Positions 53,131 through 61,595 are shown, numbered from the stretch's first letter. The stretch is DNA of 64,000 nucleotides from Candidatus Flexicrinis affinis (GCA_016716525.1 JADJWE010000001.1:744001-808000), one strand, 5' to 3'. Notes: generated from the sequence alone by a model not told the origin. Numbers and translations are program-made.

Positions 53131-53511
53131 ATGAGTGAGCCGCGCGTACAGCGGGTGCTTTCCAGCGACGACCAGATCGCACCGAAGAAATACGAGTTTC
53201 GAATCGATTCTCGGCGCCTGATTGTGCAGGTCGAGCCGGATCTGATTGTCGGAAGGCGGCAGAATGACGAACCGGACGACGACGTCGATATCGACCTCGG
53301 CCGGTTCGGCGCGGGCGAACAGGGTGTAAGCCGCAAGCACGTGCAGCTTCTGGTCGAGGCCGGCGACGTATTCGTCACCGACCTTCAAACGACCAATGGC
53401 ACGCGCCTGAACGGAAAGACCTTGCGCCCCGGTCAGCCGTACCGCTTGCGGGACTCGGACGAGCTGGAACTCGGGCGGTTGCGCCTGACGGTGCGGTTCA
53501 TGTGGACGTAA
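53131..53511 (+). CDS. FHA domain protein
   Basis: This 126-residue protein consists of one forkhead-associated domain. The phosphothreonine-binding residues are recognisable: GRRQ (Gly-Arg), GVSRKHVQL (Ser-Arg-x-His) and TNGTRLNGK (Asn-Gly). It has no signal peptide or membrane helix, so it would bind phosphorylated partners in the cytoplasm. A second single-domain FHA protein with the same DIDLG.FG....GVSR.H pattern lies 3 kb downstream. No Ser/Thr kinase gene is in the window. Confidence 0.9.
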   Translation: MSEPRVQRVLSSDDQIAPKKYEFRIDSRRLIVQVEPDLIVGRRQNDEPDDDVDIDLGRFGAGEQGVSRKHVQLLVEAGDVFVTDLQTTNGTRLNGKTLRPGQPYRLRDSDELELGRLRLTVRFMWT

Positions 53512-53554
53512 CCCGCGCACGAGCGCAGGTCGAAACGCGACGATAGGATCGAGT

Positions 53555-53914
53555 GTGTATCGCAGCTTCACGGATCGGCTATTAGGCGGGGTATGCGGTG
53601 GGATTGCCGGCGCATTCCGTGTCAACGGATGGATTGTGCGGGCGTTGTTCGCCGTTGGCGCACTGCTGACGTCCGGGGCGGTCGCGCTGTATTACGCCGC
53701 GCTTTGGCTGGCGATGCCGCAGGGTTCGCTGGTGGTCCGGCGCGGCGGCTTCATGTCGACCCTCGCCGTACTGCTGCTGGGCGTCATCATCGTCGGTGGA
53801 TGGATCGCCGAGCGATATAACCTGCTGCCGATGCCGGCGGGCCAGAGCCTGTATCTGCCGGTCGTCGTCGCCGTCTTTGGGCTGATCCTGATCTTCCGGC
53901 AGGTGAGGGCGTAA
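53555..53914 (+). CDS. PspC domain membrane protein
   Basis: This 119-residue protein has the short PspC module (LLGGVCGGIAGAFRVNGWIVRALFAVGALLTSG, about residues 9-45) followed by two more hydrophobic helices, a basic linker (VVRRGGF) and a QVRA end. PspC proteins act in envelope-stress responses. It begins at a GTG and its stop shares a base with the next gene (TAATG), so the two are coupled. Confidence 0.85.
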   Translation: MYRSFTDRLLGGVCGGIAGAFRVNGWIVRALFAVGALLTSGAVALYYAALWLAMPQGSLVVRRGGFMSTLAVLLLGVIIVGGWIAERYNLLPMPAGQSLYLPVVVAVFGLILIFRQVRA

Positions 53915-54867
53915 TGCGCGGTCAGCGGAACTTCCTCATCGGCCTGTTGGTGCTGGGTGTCGGCGTGGTCCTGATCGGGCAGGCGCTCGGCGTGTGGCCC
54001 GCCGGCCTCGGCGATCTGCTGCTGCGCGCGCTTCCGGCGATACTGGTCGCGCTTGGTTTGGGTGCCATACTGCGCGGGCGTGTCCCGTTCGCCAGCATCA
54101 TCGCTCTCGCGATTACCGCGTTCATCGTCGTCAATATCGCGCTGGTCGCGTTTTCAGGTCGTGCCTCTCAACAGCGTACCGATCAGACCGTGGTCGTGGC
54201 AGAAGCCGTCAGCCCGAACGTGACGCTCGTCAGCATTGAGATCGCGCTGCTGTCGTCGGATCTCGACCTGGTGGCCGACACCAGCGGACAGCGCATCGTG
54301 AGCGGGCAGTTCGTCGGCAGCACTGAGAGCGCGGTGGATGTAACGTACGCGGATGACGGGACCGGGCGTGCGGTCTTGAGAATCACCGAGTCGCAACCCA
54401 ACCCCTTCCCTGATCTTGAGGATGTCGGGCGCGGGCAGCTCGCGTTGACTCTGCCGGCGGGCGTCGGGCTGGATATTGCCGTGCGTGTACAGCAAGGCGC
54501 CGCGACATTGAACCTCGACCTGCTGGATCTCGAACGCCTGAACCTTGACGTCGTGCGCGGCGATGCAATCGTGAACTTGCCGGATTACCAGCCGCGTTCG
54601 CCGTCCGTCACGGCTGACCCGACCGCCCCGATCGGAACGCTGACCGTGGCAGACGGAGGCATCACAGTGGCCGTGCCCAGCGGTGTCGGCGCGCGGTTTG
54701 AACTCAATCGCGCTGGCAGCGGGATAGACCCCCAATACGACGCAACACTGTACAATTATCTGGTCGGTGATGTGCTCGAGTCGCGCAATTTCGACCGGGC
54801 AGCAACTCAACTGCGCTATGTCATCAGTGCGCGTGGCGCGATTCGCATTACCGAGATTGCCCGGTAG
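53914..54867 (+). CDS. LiaF/DUF4097-like membrane protein
   Basis: This 317-residue protein has four hydrophobic segments in the first 85 residues (LIGLLVLGVGVVLIGQALGVW.., ..ALPAILVALGLGAILRGRVPF, IIALAITAFIVVNIALVAF), the LiaI/LiaF-type N-terminus. An extracytoplasmic beta-helix-like domain follows, with repeated ..LDLVADTSGQRIVSG.. and NLDLLDLERLNLDVVRGDAIVNLP strands of the DUF4097/DUF2154 type. It is translationally coupled to PspC. LiaF-type proteins sense envelope damage, but no LiaR/LiaS genes are here. Confidence 0.78.
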   Translation: MRGQRNFLIGLLVLGVGVVLIGQALGVWPAGLGDLLLRALPAILVALGLGAILRGRVPFASIIALAITAFIVVNIALVAFSGRASQQRTDQTVVVAEAVSPNVTLVSIEIALLSSDLDLVADTSGQRIVSGQFVGSTESAVDVTYADDGTGRAVLRITESQPNPFPDLEDVGRGQLALTLPAGVGLDIAVRVQQGAATLNLDLLDLERLNLDVVRGDAIVNLPDYQPRSPSVTADPTAPIGTLTVADGGITVAVPSGVGARFELNRAGSGIDPQYDATLYNYLVGDVLESRNFDRAATQLRYVISARGAIRITEIAR

Positions 54868-54882
54868 CACCCTTTTCACATT

Positions 54883-56322
54883 GTGAGTGGACTTATGCGT
54901 GAATCGTCTGGCGGCATTCACGGGATGCGCGCGTTCCTCGTGGTCTGGGCCGGTCAAGTCGTGTCGCTGTTCGGCACCGGTATGACCCGCTTCGCAATCA
55001 CGCTGTGGGCGTGGGAAAAGACCGGCGAAGCGACTGCGCTCGCGCTCGGTGGCTTCTTCGGCTTCGTGCCGGGGATCATCCTGAGTCCGATCGCGGGTGC
55101 GCTGGTCGACCGCTGGAACCGCAAATTGGCGATGATGGTCTCGGACCTCATGGCGGCGGTGTCGACCGGCGCTCTCTTGTTGATCGTCTTATTGGCGGGC
55201 GCCGAGAAACTCGAGTTGTGGCACCTCTACGTGGCGCTTGCAGTCGCCAGCGCGGGGGAGGCATTCCAGTTCCCAGCATATTCGGCGGCGATCAGCACGA
55301 TGATCAGCCCATCGCAGTACGCGCGCGCCTCCGGCCTGCAGAGCATCGCTGAGACCGCCTCTGGCATCTTCTCCCCCGTGTTAGGCGGCGTACTGTATGT
55401 CACCATTGGCCTGCAGGGCCTGCTGTTCATCGACATCGCGACATTCCTTGTCGCAATCGGGGCGCTGCTGATCGTCCGCATTCCGCAGCCAACCCGCACC
55501 GAGGCGGGCGTTGAAAGCCGGTCGGGCGGGTTCTGGACGGAGGTGATGTACGGCTTCAAGTACATCAAGGATCGGCCAAGCCTCCTCGGGCTTCAGCTCG
55601 TCTTTTTCGGCATCAACCTAACCGCGTCGTTCGTATTCACCATCATGCCGGCGCTCATATTGGCACGTACCGAGACGTCGCTCATTCCGATCCAGAATTC
55701 GACCCTTCCGGCAGTGGTGTCGGCGGGACTGAGCGATGGGGTCCTGCTCACAGGCGACAAAGTACTGCTCGGCGCGATCTTGGCCGTCGGCAGCGTCGGG
55801 GGATTGGTCGGTGGCCTCTTCCTCAGCGCATGGGGCGGCCCCAAGAAGCGCGTCCACGGGGTGCTGATGGGCATGTTCGGTTCGAGCCTGCTTGGGACAA
55901 TGGTGATGGGCCTCGGACAAGTTGGTGTCGTGTGGGCGATTGGCGCGTTCTTCGAGTCGTTCTTCATTCCGATCCTCAACGGGTCGAATCAGGCGATCTG
56001 GCAGGCTAAGGTGGCTCCTGACGTACAGGGGCGGGTGTTTGCCGTTCGCCGACTCATCGCACAGATTTCGGTGCCATTGGCGATGCTGATGTCCGGGCCG
56101 TTTGCCGACTTGATCTTCGAGCCGGCCATGCAGCCGAGCGGTGCCCTTTCAGGTGCGTTTGGCTGGCTCGTAGGCACGGGATCCGGCGCGGGTATATCGC
56201 TGATGTTCGTTATCGCGGGTATACTCGGCATGATGATTGCGGCCGCCGGCTATCTCGTGCCTGCGATTAGAGATGCCGAGACCATCTTGCCCGATCACGC
56301 GATGGCGGCGGCGACCACCTAG
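54883..56322 (+). CDS. Major facilitator superfamily transporter
   Basis: This 479-residue protein has about 12 membrane helices with the enterobactin-exporter (EntS/MFS_3) pattern: FLVVWAGQVVSLFGTGMTRFAI at helix 1, then ..PIAGALVDRWNRKLAMMVSD as the motif-A loop, and NGSNQAIWQAKVAPDVQGRVFAVRRLIAQ near residue 370. The family exports siderophores, drugs or macrolides. A loop of about 30 residues between helices 8 and 9 (LARTETSLIPIQNSTLPAVVS) is unusually long. A GTG at 54883 or an ATG at 54895 could be the start. The substrate is not predictable. Confidence 0.9.
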   Translation: MSGLMRESSGGIHGMRAFLVVWAGQVVSLFGTGMTRFAITLWAWEKTGEATALALGGFFGFVPGIILSPIAGALVDRWNRKLAMMVSDLMAAVSTGALLLIVLLAGAEKLELWHLYVALAVASAGEAFQFPAYSAAISTMISPSQYARASGLQSIAETASGIFSPVLGGVLYVTIGLQGLLFIDIATFLVAIGALLIVRIPQPTRTEAGVESRSGGFWTEVMYGFKYIKDRPSLLGLQLVFFGINLTASFVFTIMPALILARTETSLIPIQNSTLPAVVSAGLSDGVLLTGDKVLLGAILAVGSVGGLVGGLFLSAWGGPKKRVHGVLMGMFGSSLLGTMVMGLGQVGVVWAIGAFFESFFIPILNGSNQAIWQAKVAPDVQGRVFAVRRLIAQISVPLAMLMSGPFADLIFEPAMQPSGALSGAFGWLVGTGSGAGISLMFVIAGILGMMIAAAGYLVPAIRDAETILPDHAMAAATT

Positions 56323-56336
56323 ACGGGAGGCCCACA

Positions 56337-56678
56337 GTGGCGAACCCAGCGGCTCTGCGACTGCATGTTCGCGGCGAATCTGAGGCTTTGGATGTTGTCG
56401 TCGACGAAACGCCGCTTGCGCTGGGACGGCGCGACAAAGACAGCGGCGTCGCACCCGGTATCGACCTCGGGCCATTCGGTGCGCGGCGTCATGGTGTGTC
56501 CCGCCATCACGCCGATCTGTTCAGCATTGACGGGGCGGTCTACGTCGAGGATCTCGGCAGTCGCAACGGCACGTACGTGAACGGCGAGCGCATCGCCCCG
56601 TATGTCGAGCATCGACTGTTTGACGGCGATTGGCTTCGCCTCGGGAAGTTGAATTTGCTGGTCAACTACGTCGACTGA
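56337..56678 (+). CDS. FHA domain protein
   Basis: This 113-residue protein is a single FHA domain with LGRRDK, GVSRHHADL and SRNGTYVNGE as the phosphothreonine-binding loops. The GTG start has GGGAGG 6 bp upstream and lies 14 bp after the MFS gene, so the two share a transcript. It ends 6 bp before the converging roadblock gene. Confidence 0.9.
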   Translation: MANPAALRLHVRGESEALDVVVDETPLALGRRDKDSGVAPGIDLGPFGARRHGVSRHHADLFSIDGAVYVEDLGSRNGTYVNGERIAPYVEHRLFDGDWLRLGKLNLLVNYVD

Positions 56679-56684
56679 CGCGAG

Positions 56685-57089
56685 CTACGTACCGAGGATC
56701 CCCGCGATATCTTCCGCGGCGCGCTTTGCGGCATACAGGACGTAAGCCATGCGCGCGTCCTTCTCGGCCAGCACTGCCAGCGAGGCGCGACCGGCCGGAT
56801 ACACCACCATCACACCTTCTTCGGCTTCCATCATCAGGCGTTCCAGATCGCCTTGAGCGAGGCGTCCGAGCGTACGCTCGGCGAGGCTGATGAGCGTTGC
56901 AGACATGGCGGCGACTTGCGGACTGCTGGTTGGATTCTCGTGCGGGTTGTCTTCGTTGCCGGGTGGAAATGCAGCCACCAACAGCCCGTCCTTGTTGACG
57001 ATCACCGCCGCCTTCACGCCATCGACAATCGCGTAGAGCGTACGGAGTTTCTCCTCAAGGGCGTCGCTTCGGTACTGCTGTTTCCGCAT
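56685..57089 (-). CDS. Roadblock/LC7 domain protein
   Basis: This protein of about 134 residues has the alpha/beta roadblock fold: LEEKLRTLYAIVDGVKAAVIVNKDGLLVAAFPPG, AAMSATLISLAERTLGRLAQGDLERLMMEAEEGVMVVYPAG and a last helix VLYAAKRAAEDIAGIL. Such proteins regulate or anchor small Ras-like GTPases (MglA partners) or other switches. No MglA/GTPase gene is adjacent. The start at 57089 has GAGG 5 bp upstream; an ATG at 57113 and a TTG at 57131 are possible longer starts. It lies 79 bp after trmD on the same strand. Confidence 0.85.
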   Translation of the reverse strand: MRKQQYRSDALEEKLRTLYAIVDGVKAAVIVNKDGLLVAAFPPGNEDNPHENPTSSPQVAAMSATLISLAERTLGRLAQGDLERLMMEAEEGVMVVYPAGRASLAVLAEKDARMAYVLYAAKRAAEDIAGILGT

Positions 57090-57168
57090 AACGGCCTCGG
57101 TCCATGCAGCCATGTGAGAGAGTCTGTTCAAAAGTGTACCACGTTACGCGCGGCGCAAGCACTTAACT

Positions 57169-57924
57169 CTACGTTCGTGAAGTGAGGATCGTCCGCGCGT
57201 CTTCGTCGGCCAGCGTGCCGAGGTAGTAGCGGTCGGCTTCGCTGAGAGGCGCCTTGAGCAGCAAGTCGGGGCGGTTGTCCCACGTGCGGCGAAGCTGCTG
57301 CCGTCGCCGCCAGATCGCGACGTCAGCGTGATTTCCTTGCTGAAGAACGGCTGGAACGGCCAGTCCATTGTACTCGGCTGGCCGGGTGTACTGCGGGCCT
57401 TCGAGCAGGCCGTCCGCGTGACTGTCGCGTTCATGGGCGCCTTCAGCCCCAAGCAGACCCGGCACATGGCGCATCACTGCGTCGATGACGACCATTGCCG
57501 CAAGCTCGCCGCCAGTCAGTACATAGTCGCCGATGCTGATCTCGTCGGTGATAAACAGGTCGTGGGCACGCTCGTCAATTCCCTCGTAGTGGCCGCATAG
57601 GAACACGAGCCGATCGTGCTGAGCCAGCTCGCGCGCGACCTCATGCGAGAGGAGCCGGCCCTGCGGTGACAAGTAAATCACAGGCGGCTTGTCCTCACCC
57701 AAGACGGCAGACACCGCGCGATCGAGCACGTCGACGCGCAGCACCATCCCGCCACCGCCGCCGTAGGGTGTATCGTCAACGGTGCGGTGGCGGTCGGTCG
57801 ACCAGTTGCGGATGTCGTGGGCTTCGAAGGACAACAAGCCGCGGTCGCGGGCCTTCCACATCATGCTGCTGTTCATCGGCCCGTCGAACATTTCCGGGAA
57901 CAGAGTCAGGACGTCAATGCGCAT
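57169..57924 (-). CDS. trmD: tRNA (guanine-N1)-methyltransferase TrmD
   Basis: This 251-residue SPOUT enzyme methylates G37 of tRNAs that read CNN codons and so prevents frameshifts. The N-terminal domain MRIDVLTLFPEMF, TVDDTPYGGGGGMVLRVDV, the trefoil-knot SAM site LSPQGRLLSHEVA..LVFLCGHYEGIDER and DEISIGDYVLTGGELAA are all complete. It usually sits with rpsP, rimM and rplS; here it instead follows an ArsR-type regulator after 2 bp, an unusual neighbourhood. Confidence 0.97.
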   Translation of the reverse strand: MRIDVLTLFPEMFDGPMNSSMMWKARDRGLLSFEAHDIRNWSTDRHRTVDDTPYGGGGGMVLRVDVLDRAVSAVLGEDKPPVIYLSPQGRLLSHEVARELAQHDRLVFLCGHYEGIDERAHDLFITDEISIGDYVLTGGELAAMVVIDAVMRHVPGLLGAEGAHERDSHADGLLEGPQYTRPAEYNGLAVPAVLQQGNHADVAIWRRRQQLRRTWDNRPDLLLKAPLSEADRYYLGTLADEDARTILTSRT

Positions 57925-57926
57925 GA

Positions 57927-58994
57927 CTACTTTCTGCCGAGCAAAATGCGCAAAGTCGCGGATGTCTCCTGCACGCGCCGGCTGTTCAGGCTAAAGCACT
58001 TGTTAAGGTCACGCCGGCGCTCGTTCAAGTAGCCTGCGGCAACCAACTGGCGCAAGTGGCGCGACGCGGCCGACTGGCTGAGGTTGAGCATGTGCTGGAA
58101 GTCCTGCGAGCACAACTCGTTGTGCTGCGTCAGCAAGGACAGGATGTGAAGCCGCGTGTCGTCTGCGAGTGCCGCGAGCTGGGTCAAGAGGTCGCGCAAG
58201 CTGAGCTCGGTGGACACGTTGGCAATCCCTTCCGGTACGCGCGCGCCGAAGATGAGGTAGGTTCGGCCCGCTTGGTCCGGTCCCGAATGCGAGACGTACG
58301 GACCGGTATGCAGCGACGGCACAAAGATGATCTCGTTGATCTGTTCTTCGTTGTGCAGGAAATTCGTCATGTCGCGCCCGGTGACGGCTTGAATAGCCTC
58401 CAGCGGGGTTAGGTCGGTCAAGTCGAGCTGGTCGAATAGGGCGACCGTCTCATACAAGACCGGGCGCGAGCGTTTCCACTCGTCGGCGAGGTATAGATCC
58501 CACATGCGCTGCAAATGATCGGCGAGAAACGCCCCGCACCGCTCCGGCGCTTGCAGCATGTCGAACGCCGCACCCACGTGCTCGGGGTCAAGTTCCTCGC
58601 CCTTCGCCGCCATGTGTTCGACAATATGCTTGACGAAGGTGGCACGGTTGGCCATCAGCTCGTCGACACTGACACCCATGTGCTCGGCAGTCTCGTCGAT
58701 GTACTGGGCGACCGCGTCGGCGAAATCGTGGTGCCGCATACGCTCGATCAGATCGGGGAATTCCAGCGGCTCGTCGCTGAGAGGGATCATGTCCGCAAGG
58801 ATACCGGCGACATGGTTGTCACGGGCGATCTCTGGGCTGAAGCTCGCCGCGGTGGCGGCGATCCAATCGCTTAGGCCTGAGCGCAAGTCCGCCATATTCA
58901 TCAGCAGCATGGAGTTGATGAGCGTGCGTGCGGGGTAGACGGCGACGCGCACGGGCACGGTGCGGGGAGCAAGGACAAAATCGGTGCGAAACAT
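57927..58994 (-). CDS. ArsR-type regulator with large N-terminal domain
   Basis: This 355-residue protein has a winged helix near the C-terminus (LAALADDTRLHILSLLTQHNELCSQDFQHMLNLSQSAASRHLRQLVAAGYL, about residues 275-325), which is the ArsR/HTH_20 fold. The N-terminal 260 residues are helical, with no metal-binding cysteine pair in the usual ArsR place. This architecture is common in Gram-positive-type bacteria, with an unassigned sensor domain. It begins at the ATG at 58994, after a possible promoter and a CGCAATTGCG palindrome, so it may repress itself. It is followed by trmD after 2 bp. Confidence 0.88.
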   Translation of the reverse strand: MFRTDFVLAPRTVPVRVAVYPARTLINSMLLMNMADLRSGLSDWIAATAASFSPEIARDNHVAGILADMIPLSDEPLEFPDLIERMRHHDFADAVAQYIDETAEHMGVSVDELMANRATFVKHIVEHMAAKGEELDPEHVGAAFDMLQAPERCGAFLADHLQRMWDLYLADEWKRSRPVLYETVALFDQLDLTDLTPLEAIQAVTGRDMTNFLHNEEQINEIIFVPSLHTGPYVSHSGPDQAGRTYLIFGARVPEGIANVSTELSLRDLLTQLAALADDTRLHILSLLTQHNELCSQDFQHMLNLSQSAASRHLRQLVAAGYLNERRRDLNKCFSLNSRRVQETSATLRILLGRK

Positions 58995-59025
58995 AGTGGC
59001 GAATGCCTCCGTTATTCCGGTTTCC

Positions 59026-59035
59026 CGCAATTGCG
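59026..59035. promoter_or_regulatory. Palindrome before the ArsR-type gene
   Basis: CGCAATTGCG is a perfect 10-bp palindrome. It lies just downstream of the predicted transcript start of the ArsR-type gene, a common position for an autoregulatory operator. Confidence 0.45.
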
Positions 59036-59050
59036 AATAAACGCAAAAAC

Positions 59051-59079
59051 AGCGTAACACGGATTGCGATGCGAGTCAA
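59051..59079 (-). promoter_or_regulatory. Candidate promoter of the ArsR-type gene and trmD
   Basis: On the minus strand TTGACT (59079-59074) and TACGCT (59056-59051) are 17 bp apart. The -35 match is strong and the -10 match is weak. Confidence 0.4.
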
Positions 59080-59114
59080 ACGGTCGCCGCGCGGTGCCGG
59101 CATGGAACGAAAAA

Positions 59115-59138
59115 CCCTCGCCTTCTGAGAAGCGAGGG
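59115..59138 (-). terminator. Rho-independent terminator
   Basis: CCCTCGCCTTCT and AGAAGCGAGGG form a stem with one bulged base and a tight loop. On the minus strand it is followed by TTTTTCG. It ends the transcript of the small gene at 59165-59602, 27 bp after its stop. Confidence 0.8.
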
Positions 59139-59164
59139 CTGAACTGTTCGGAAGGAACTGCGGA

Positions 59165-59602
59165 CTAGCTGGCGATCTTTTCGGCCTGCGCGTTGAGCGC
59201 GTTTTGCCGAGCGGTCGGGTGCAGCATCACAGCGATTGCCGCCTGAGCCGCTTGTTCGGCATACGACCACTGCCCGCCGTTGGGGTCTTCATCGTGATAA
59301 GCCGCGCACCCGATCAACCGTGCGGCTTCCTTACACAGATCGCTGACGATGCTCAGGTCGATGACATCTTGGCGCTTCCACCACTGGTTGACGACCTCGC
59401 CTGGTGCCTGAAGCACGGACGTATCGAGCAGTTCGGCAATCGCTGCCTGTTTGTTGAGGATGTCGCGGAACAAATCCCACTCGGCGCGCGAACTACCGGG
59501 TTTCAACACGGAGTGACGCCCATACTTCGCCTGATAGCGCGCACAGAGCGCGACCAACTCGGCGCTGTGACAGGCGATGTCGAGTGCCTTCCGTGTATCC
59601 AT
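59165..59602 (-). CDS. Small helical protein of unknown function
   Basis: This 145-residue protein is predicted to be all helical. It has three Cys (positions about 11, 20 and 90-100), a QWWKRQDVIDLSIVSDLCKEAARLIGCAAYH core and an Ala-rich end. It has no signal peptide, membrane helix or motif I recognise. A CGGGAGG ribosome site precedes the ATG. An inverted repeat lies upstream and a terminator downstream, so it is a single-gene unit. Confidence 0.7.
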   Translation of the reverse strand: MDTRKALDIACHSAELVALCARYQAKYGRHSVLKPGSSRAEWDLFRDILNKQAAIAELLDTSVLQAPGEVVNQWWKRQDVIDLSIVSDLCKEAARLIGCAAYHDEDPNGGQWSYAEQAAQAAIAVMLHPTARQNALNAQAEKIAS

Positions 59603-59619
59603 CGATGCCTCCCGGTAGT

Positions 59620-59655
59620 GTTAAATCTATATGTAGTGTTTAACACAGATTTAAC
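59620..59655. promoter_or_regulatory. Inverted repeat upstream of the 59165-59602 gene
   Basis: GTTAAATCT (59620-59628) and AGATTTAAC (59647-59655) form a 9-bp inverted repeat with an 18-bp spacer. The spacer contains a near-palindrome GTGTTTAACAC. The three GTTAAA-like elements make a probable operator in the AT-rich promoter. Confidence 0.5.
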
Positions 59656-59718
59656 CCATGATAGCACGATTCGGTAGGCTGTAAAGCAGGCAGAATCTGC
59701 GCGTTGGTTCCTGAGTCC

Positions 59719-61056
59719 TTACGGGTACTTGCGATTCAGCATGCGCGCATAAGGAATGGTCTCGCGGACGTGCTGCAGCCCGCAAATCCAGGCGACAGTG
59801 CGCTCAAGACCGAGGCCGAACCCCGCGTGCGGTACGCTGCCGAAGCGGCGCAGGTCGAGGTACCAAGCGTATGCATCGCGGCTGATGCCGATGGTCGACA
59901 CACGCTGGTCGATCAACTCCGCGTCCCAAATGCGCTCGCTGCCCCCGGTGATCTCTCCATACCCCTCCGGCGCCAGCAGATCGACACTGCGGCACACTTC
60001 GGGGCGTCCCTCGACCGGCTGCATATAGAACGCCTTGACGGCGCTCGGGTAGTGATAGACGAACACAGGCCGGTCGAACATCTCGGTCAGCGCCGTCTCG
60101 TGCGGGCTGCCGAAGTCTTCTCCCCACTCGATCTTGAGCAGTTCCTTGAGTTCAGGATCGTCGGTCTGTTCGCGCAGAGTCGTCAGGCGCTCGACGGCTT
60201 CGTCGTAGCTTATGCGCGGGAACGGCGACACGATCGACTCCAGTTTCGCCACGTCGCGCTCGAGCAGCTCAAGTTCGGGACGGTGGAGTTCGAGCACCCG
60301 CTGGACGACCGCCGTGATCATCTGCTCCTCGGTGTCCATCAAGTCCTCGAGCGAGTAGAACGCCATTTCCGGCTCGAGCATCCAGAACTCGATTAAGTGG
60401 CGACGGGTCTTTGACTTCTCCGCTCGGAATGTCGGACCGAAGCAATACACCTTGCCGAACGCCATCATGTTGGCTTCGTTATACAGCTGGCCGGTCTGAG
60501 CCAGATATGCCGGTTCGCCGAAGTAGTCAAGCTCGAAAAGAGTCGTCGTCTCCTCGCCGGCGGCGGGTGTGATGATCGGTGTATCCACGAGCAGGTAGCC
60601 GTTGTTGTCGAGCCAGTTACGCAGCGTCGCCACGATTGTGGCACGAATGCGCAGGATCGCCCACTGGCGCGAGGAGCGCAGCCACAGGTGCCGGTTATCC
60701 ATCAGGAATTCCGTTCCGTGTTCCTTCGGGCCGATCGGATAGTCCTGAGTGACCTGCAGCACCTCGAACGTCTTGATGTCCAGTTCGTACCCGCCGGGGA
60801 TACCCTTGGCGCGCTCGTCCTTGCGGACCGTGCCGGTCACGACGACCGACGACTCTTGCGTTGCTTTGTCGGCGCGGTCGAACTCGTGCTCATCGAGGTT
60901 CGGCTTGAACGCAACGCAGTTGAGGATGCCGGTGCCGTCTCGCAGCAGCACAAACGCGAGCTTGCCCTTGCCGGTCTTGTTGTACACCCAGCCACGCACG
61001 GTCACGTCCTGCCCGACGTGCTCGGCAATGTCACGAATCGCGATTACAGGCGCCAC
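59719..61056 (-). CDS. asnS: Asparaginyl-tRNA synthetase
   Basis: This 445-residue class IIb synthetase has an N-terminal OB-fold anticodon-binding domain (about 1-105, DVTVRGWVYNKTGKGKLAFVLLRDGTG) and a catalytic core. Motif 2 is FRAEKSKTRRHLIEFWMLEPE and motif 3 is GFGLGLERTVAW. The late RFGSVPHAGFGLGLERT and ETIPYARMLNRKYP segments fit AsnRS rather than AspRS. The start at 61056 is a GTG with AAGGAG 6 bp upstream; a GTG 21 bp earlier would place that ribosome site inside the gene. Confidence 0.94.
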   Translation of the reverse strand: MAPVIAIRDIAEHVGQDVTVRGWVYNKTGKGKLAFVLLRDGTGILNCVAFKPNLDEHEFDRADKATQESSVVVTGTVRKDERAKGIPGGYELDIKTFEVLQVTQDYPIGPKEHGTEFLMDNRHLWLRSSRQWAILRIRATIVATLRNWLDNNGYLLVDTPIITPAAGEETTTLFELDYFGEPAYLAQTGQLYNEANMMAFGKVYCFGPTFRAEKSKTRRHLIEFWMLEPEMAFYSLEDLMDTEEQMITAVVQRVLELHRPELELLERDVAKLESIVSPFPRISYDEAVERLTTLREQTDDPELKELLKIEWGEDFGSPHETALTEMFDRPVFVYHYPSAVKAFYMQPVEGRPEVCRSVDLLAPEGYGEITGGSERIWDAELIDQRVSTIGISRDAYAWYLDLRRFGSVPHAGFGLGLERTVAWICGLQHVRETIPYARMLNRKYP

Positions 61057-61265
61057 GGCCCGCTCCTTTACAGTCACGCTGCTGCGAAAACGCCGGCATT
61101 ATATCATGCACTAGGACAAGGTGATCTTTGGCAGGGTTACACATGTGCAGATCGCACAAAACTGCGTTACCCTTGATTCAACGCGAGTCATCAAGCGCGT
61201 CTAATTGCACCTTAAATCGAATAGGCGAAAATCAATGTTGTATCGTTTGGACGGAGGATAAGAAG

Positions 61266-61595
61266 ATGCTCGGACATAGTCCCGCCAATTTCCACGTCGA
61301 GTATATGGATGTTGCACAGCACTGGTCGCCGGACTCCGAACGCTACGGCGGTGGAGACTGCCTTATTACGTTGATGCTGCATGGCTGGGAACTTGACCGC
61401 ACGGTACTGATGGAATACAAGTGGTTCGGCGGAAACCGCCGTGTTCGTGTTTATCACTGCACGCTGACCCGTGCAGGAGACCGTCTGGTCATGCCCGTTG
61501 TGCACAACCCGTACGTCAACCGCTTGATCCGTACGATGCAGCTCACGGTCGAGCCGTTCGAGACGGGGAAGTTGAGCCGTGCCCAAACGGCGTAG
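61266..61595 (+). CDS. Small conserved-looking protein of unknown function
   Basis: This 109-residue protein begins at an ATG with a strong GGAGG site (GGAGGATAAG). It is rich in aromatic residues and reads as beta-strands: VEYMDVAQHWSPDSERYGGGDCLITLMLHGWELD, then YKWFGGNRRVRVYHCTLTRAG. It has no signal peptide or membrane helix. I recognise no family. It lies alone between asnS (divergent) and the serine-hydrolase gene (convergent). Confidence 0.65.
   Translation: MLGHSPANFHVEYMDVAQHWSPDSERYGGGDCLITLMLHGWELDRTVLMEYKWFGGNRRVRVYHCTLTRAGDRLVMPVVHNPYVNRLIRTMQLTVEPFETGKLSRAQTA

Noticed and set aside
11564..59138. Recurrent hairpins as a CRISPR or REP array
   Set aside because: The hairpins differ in sequence, are single copies at gene ends and have no regular spacing.
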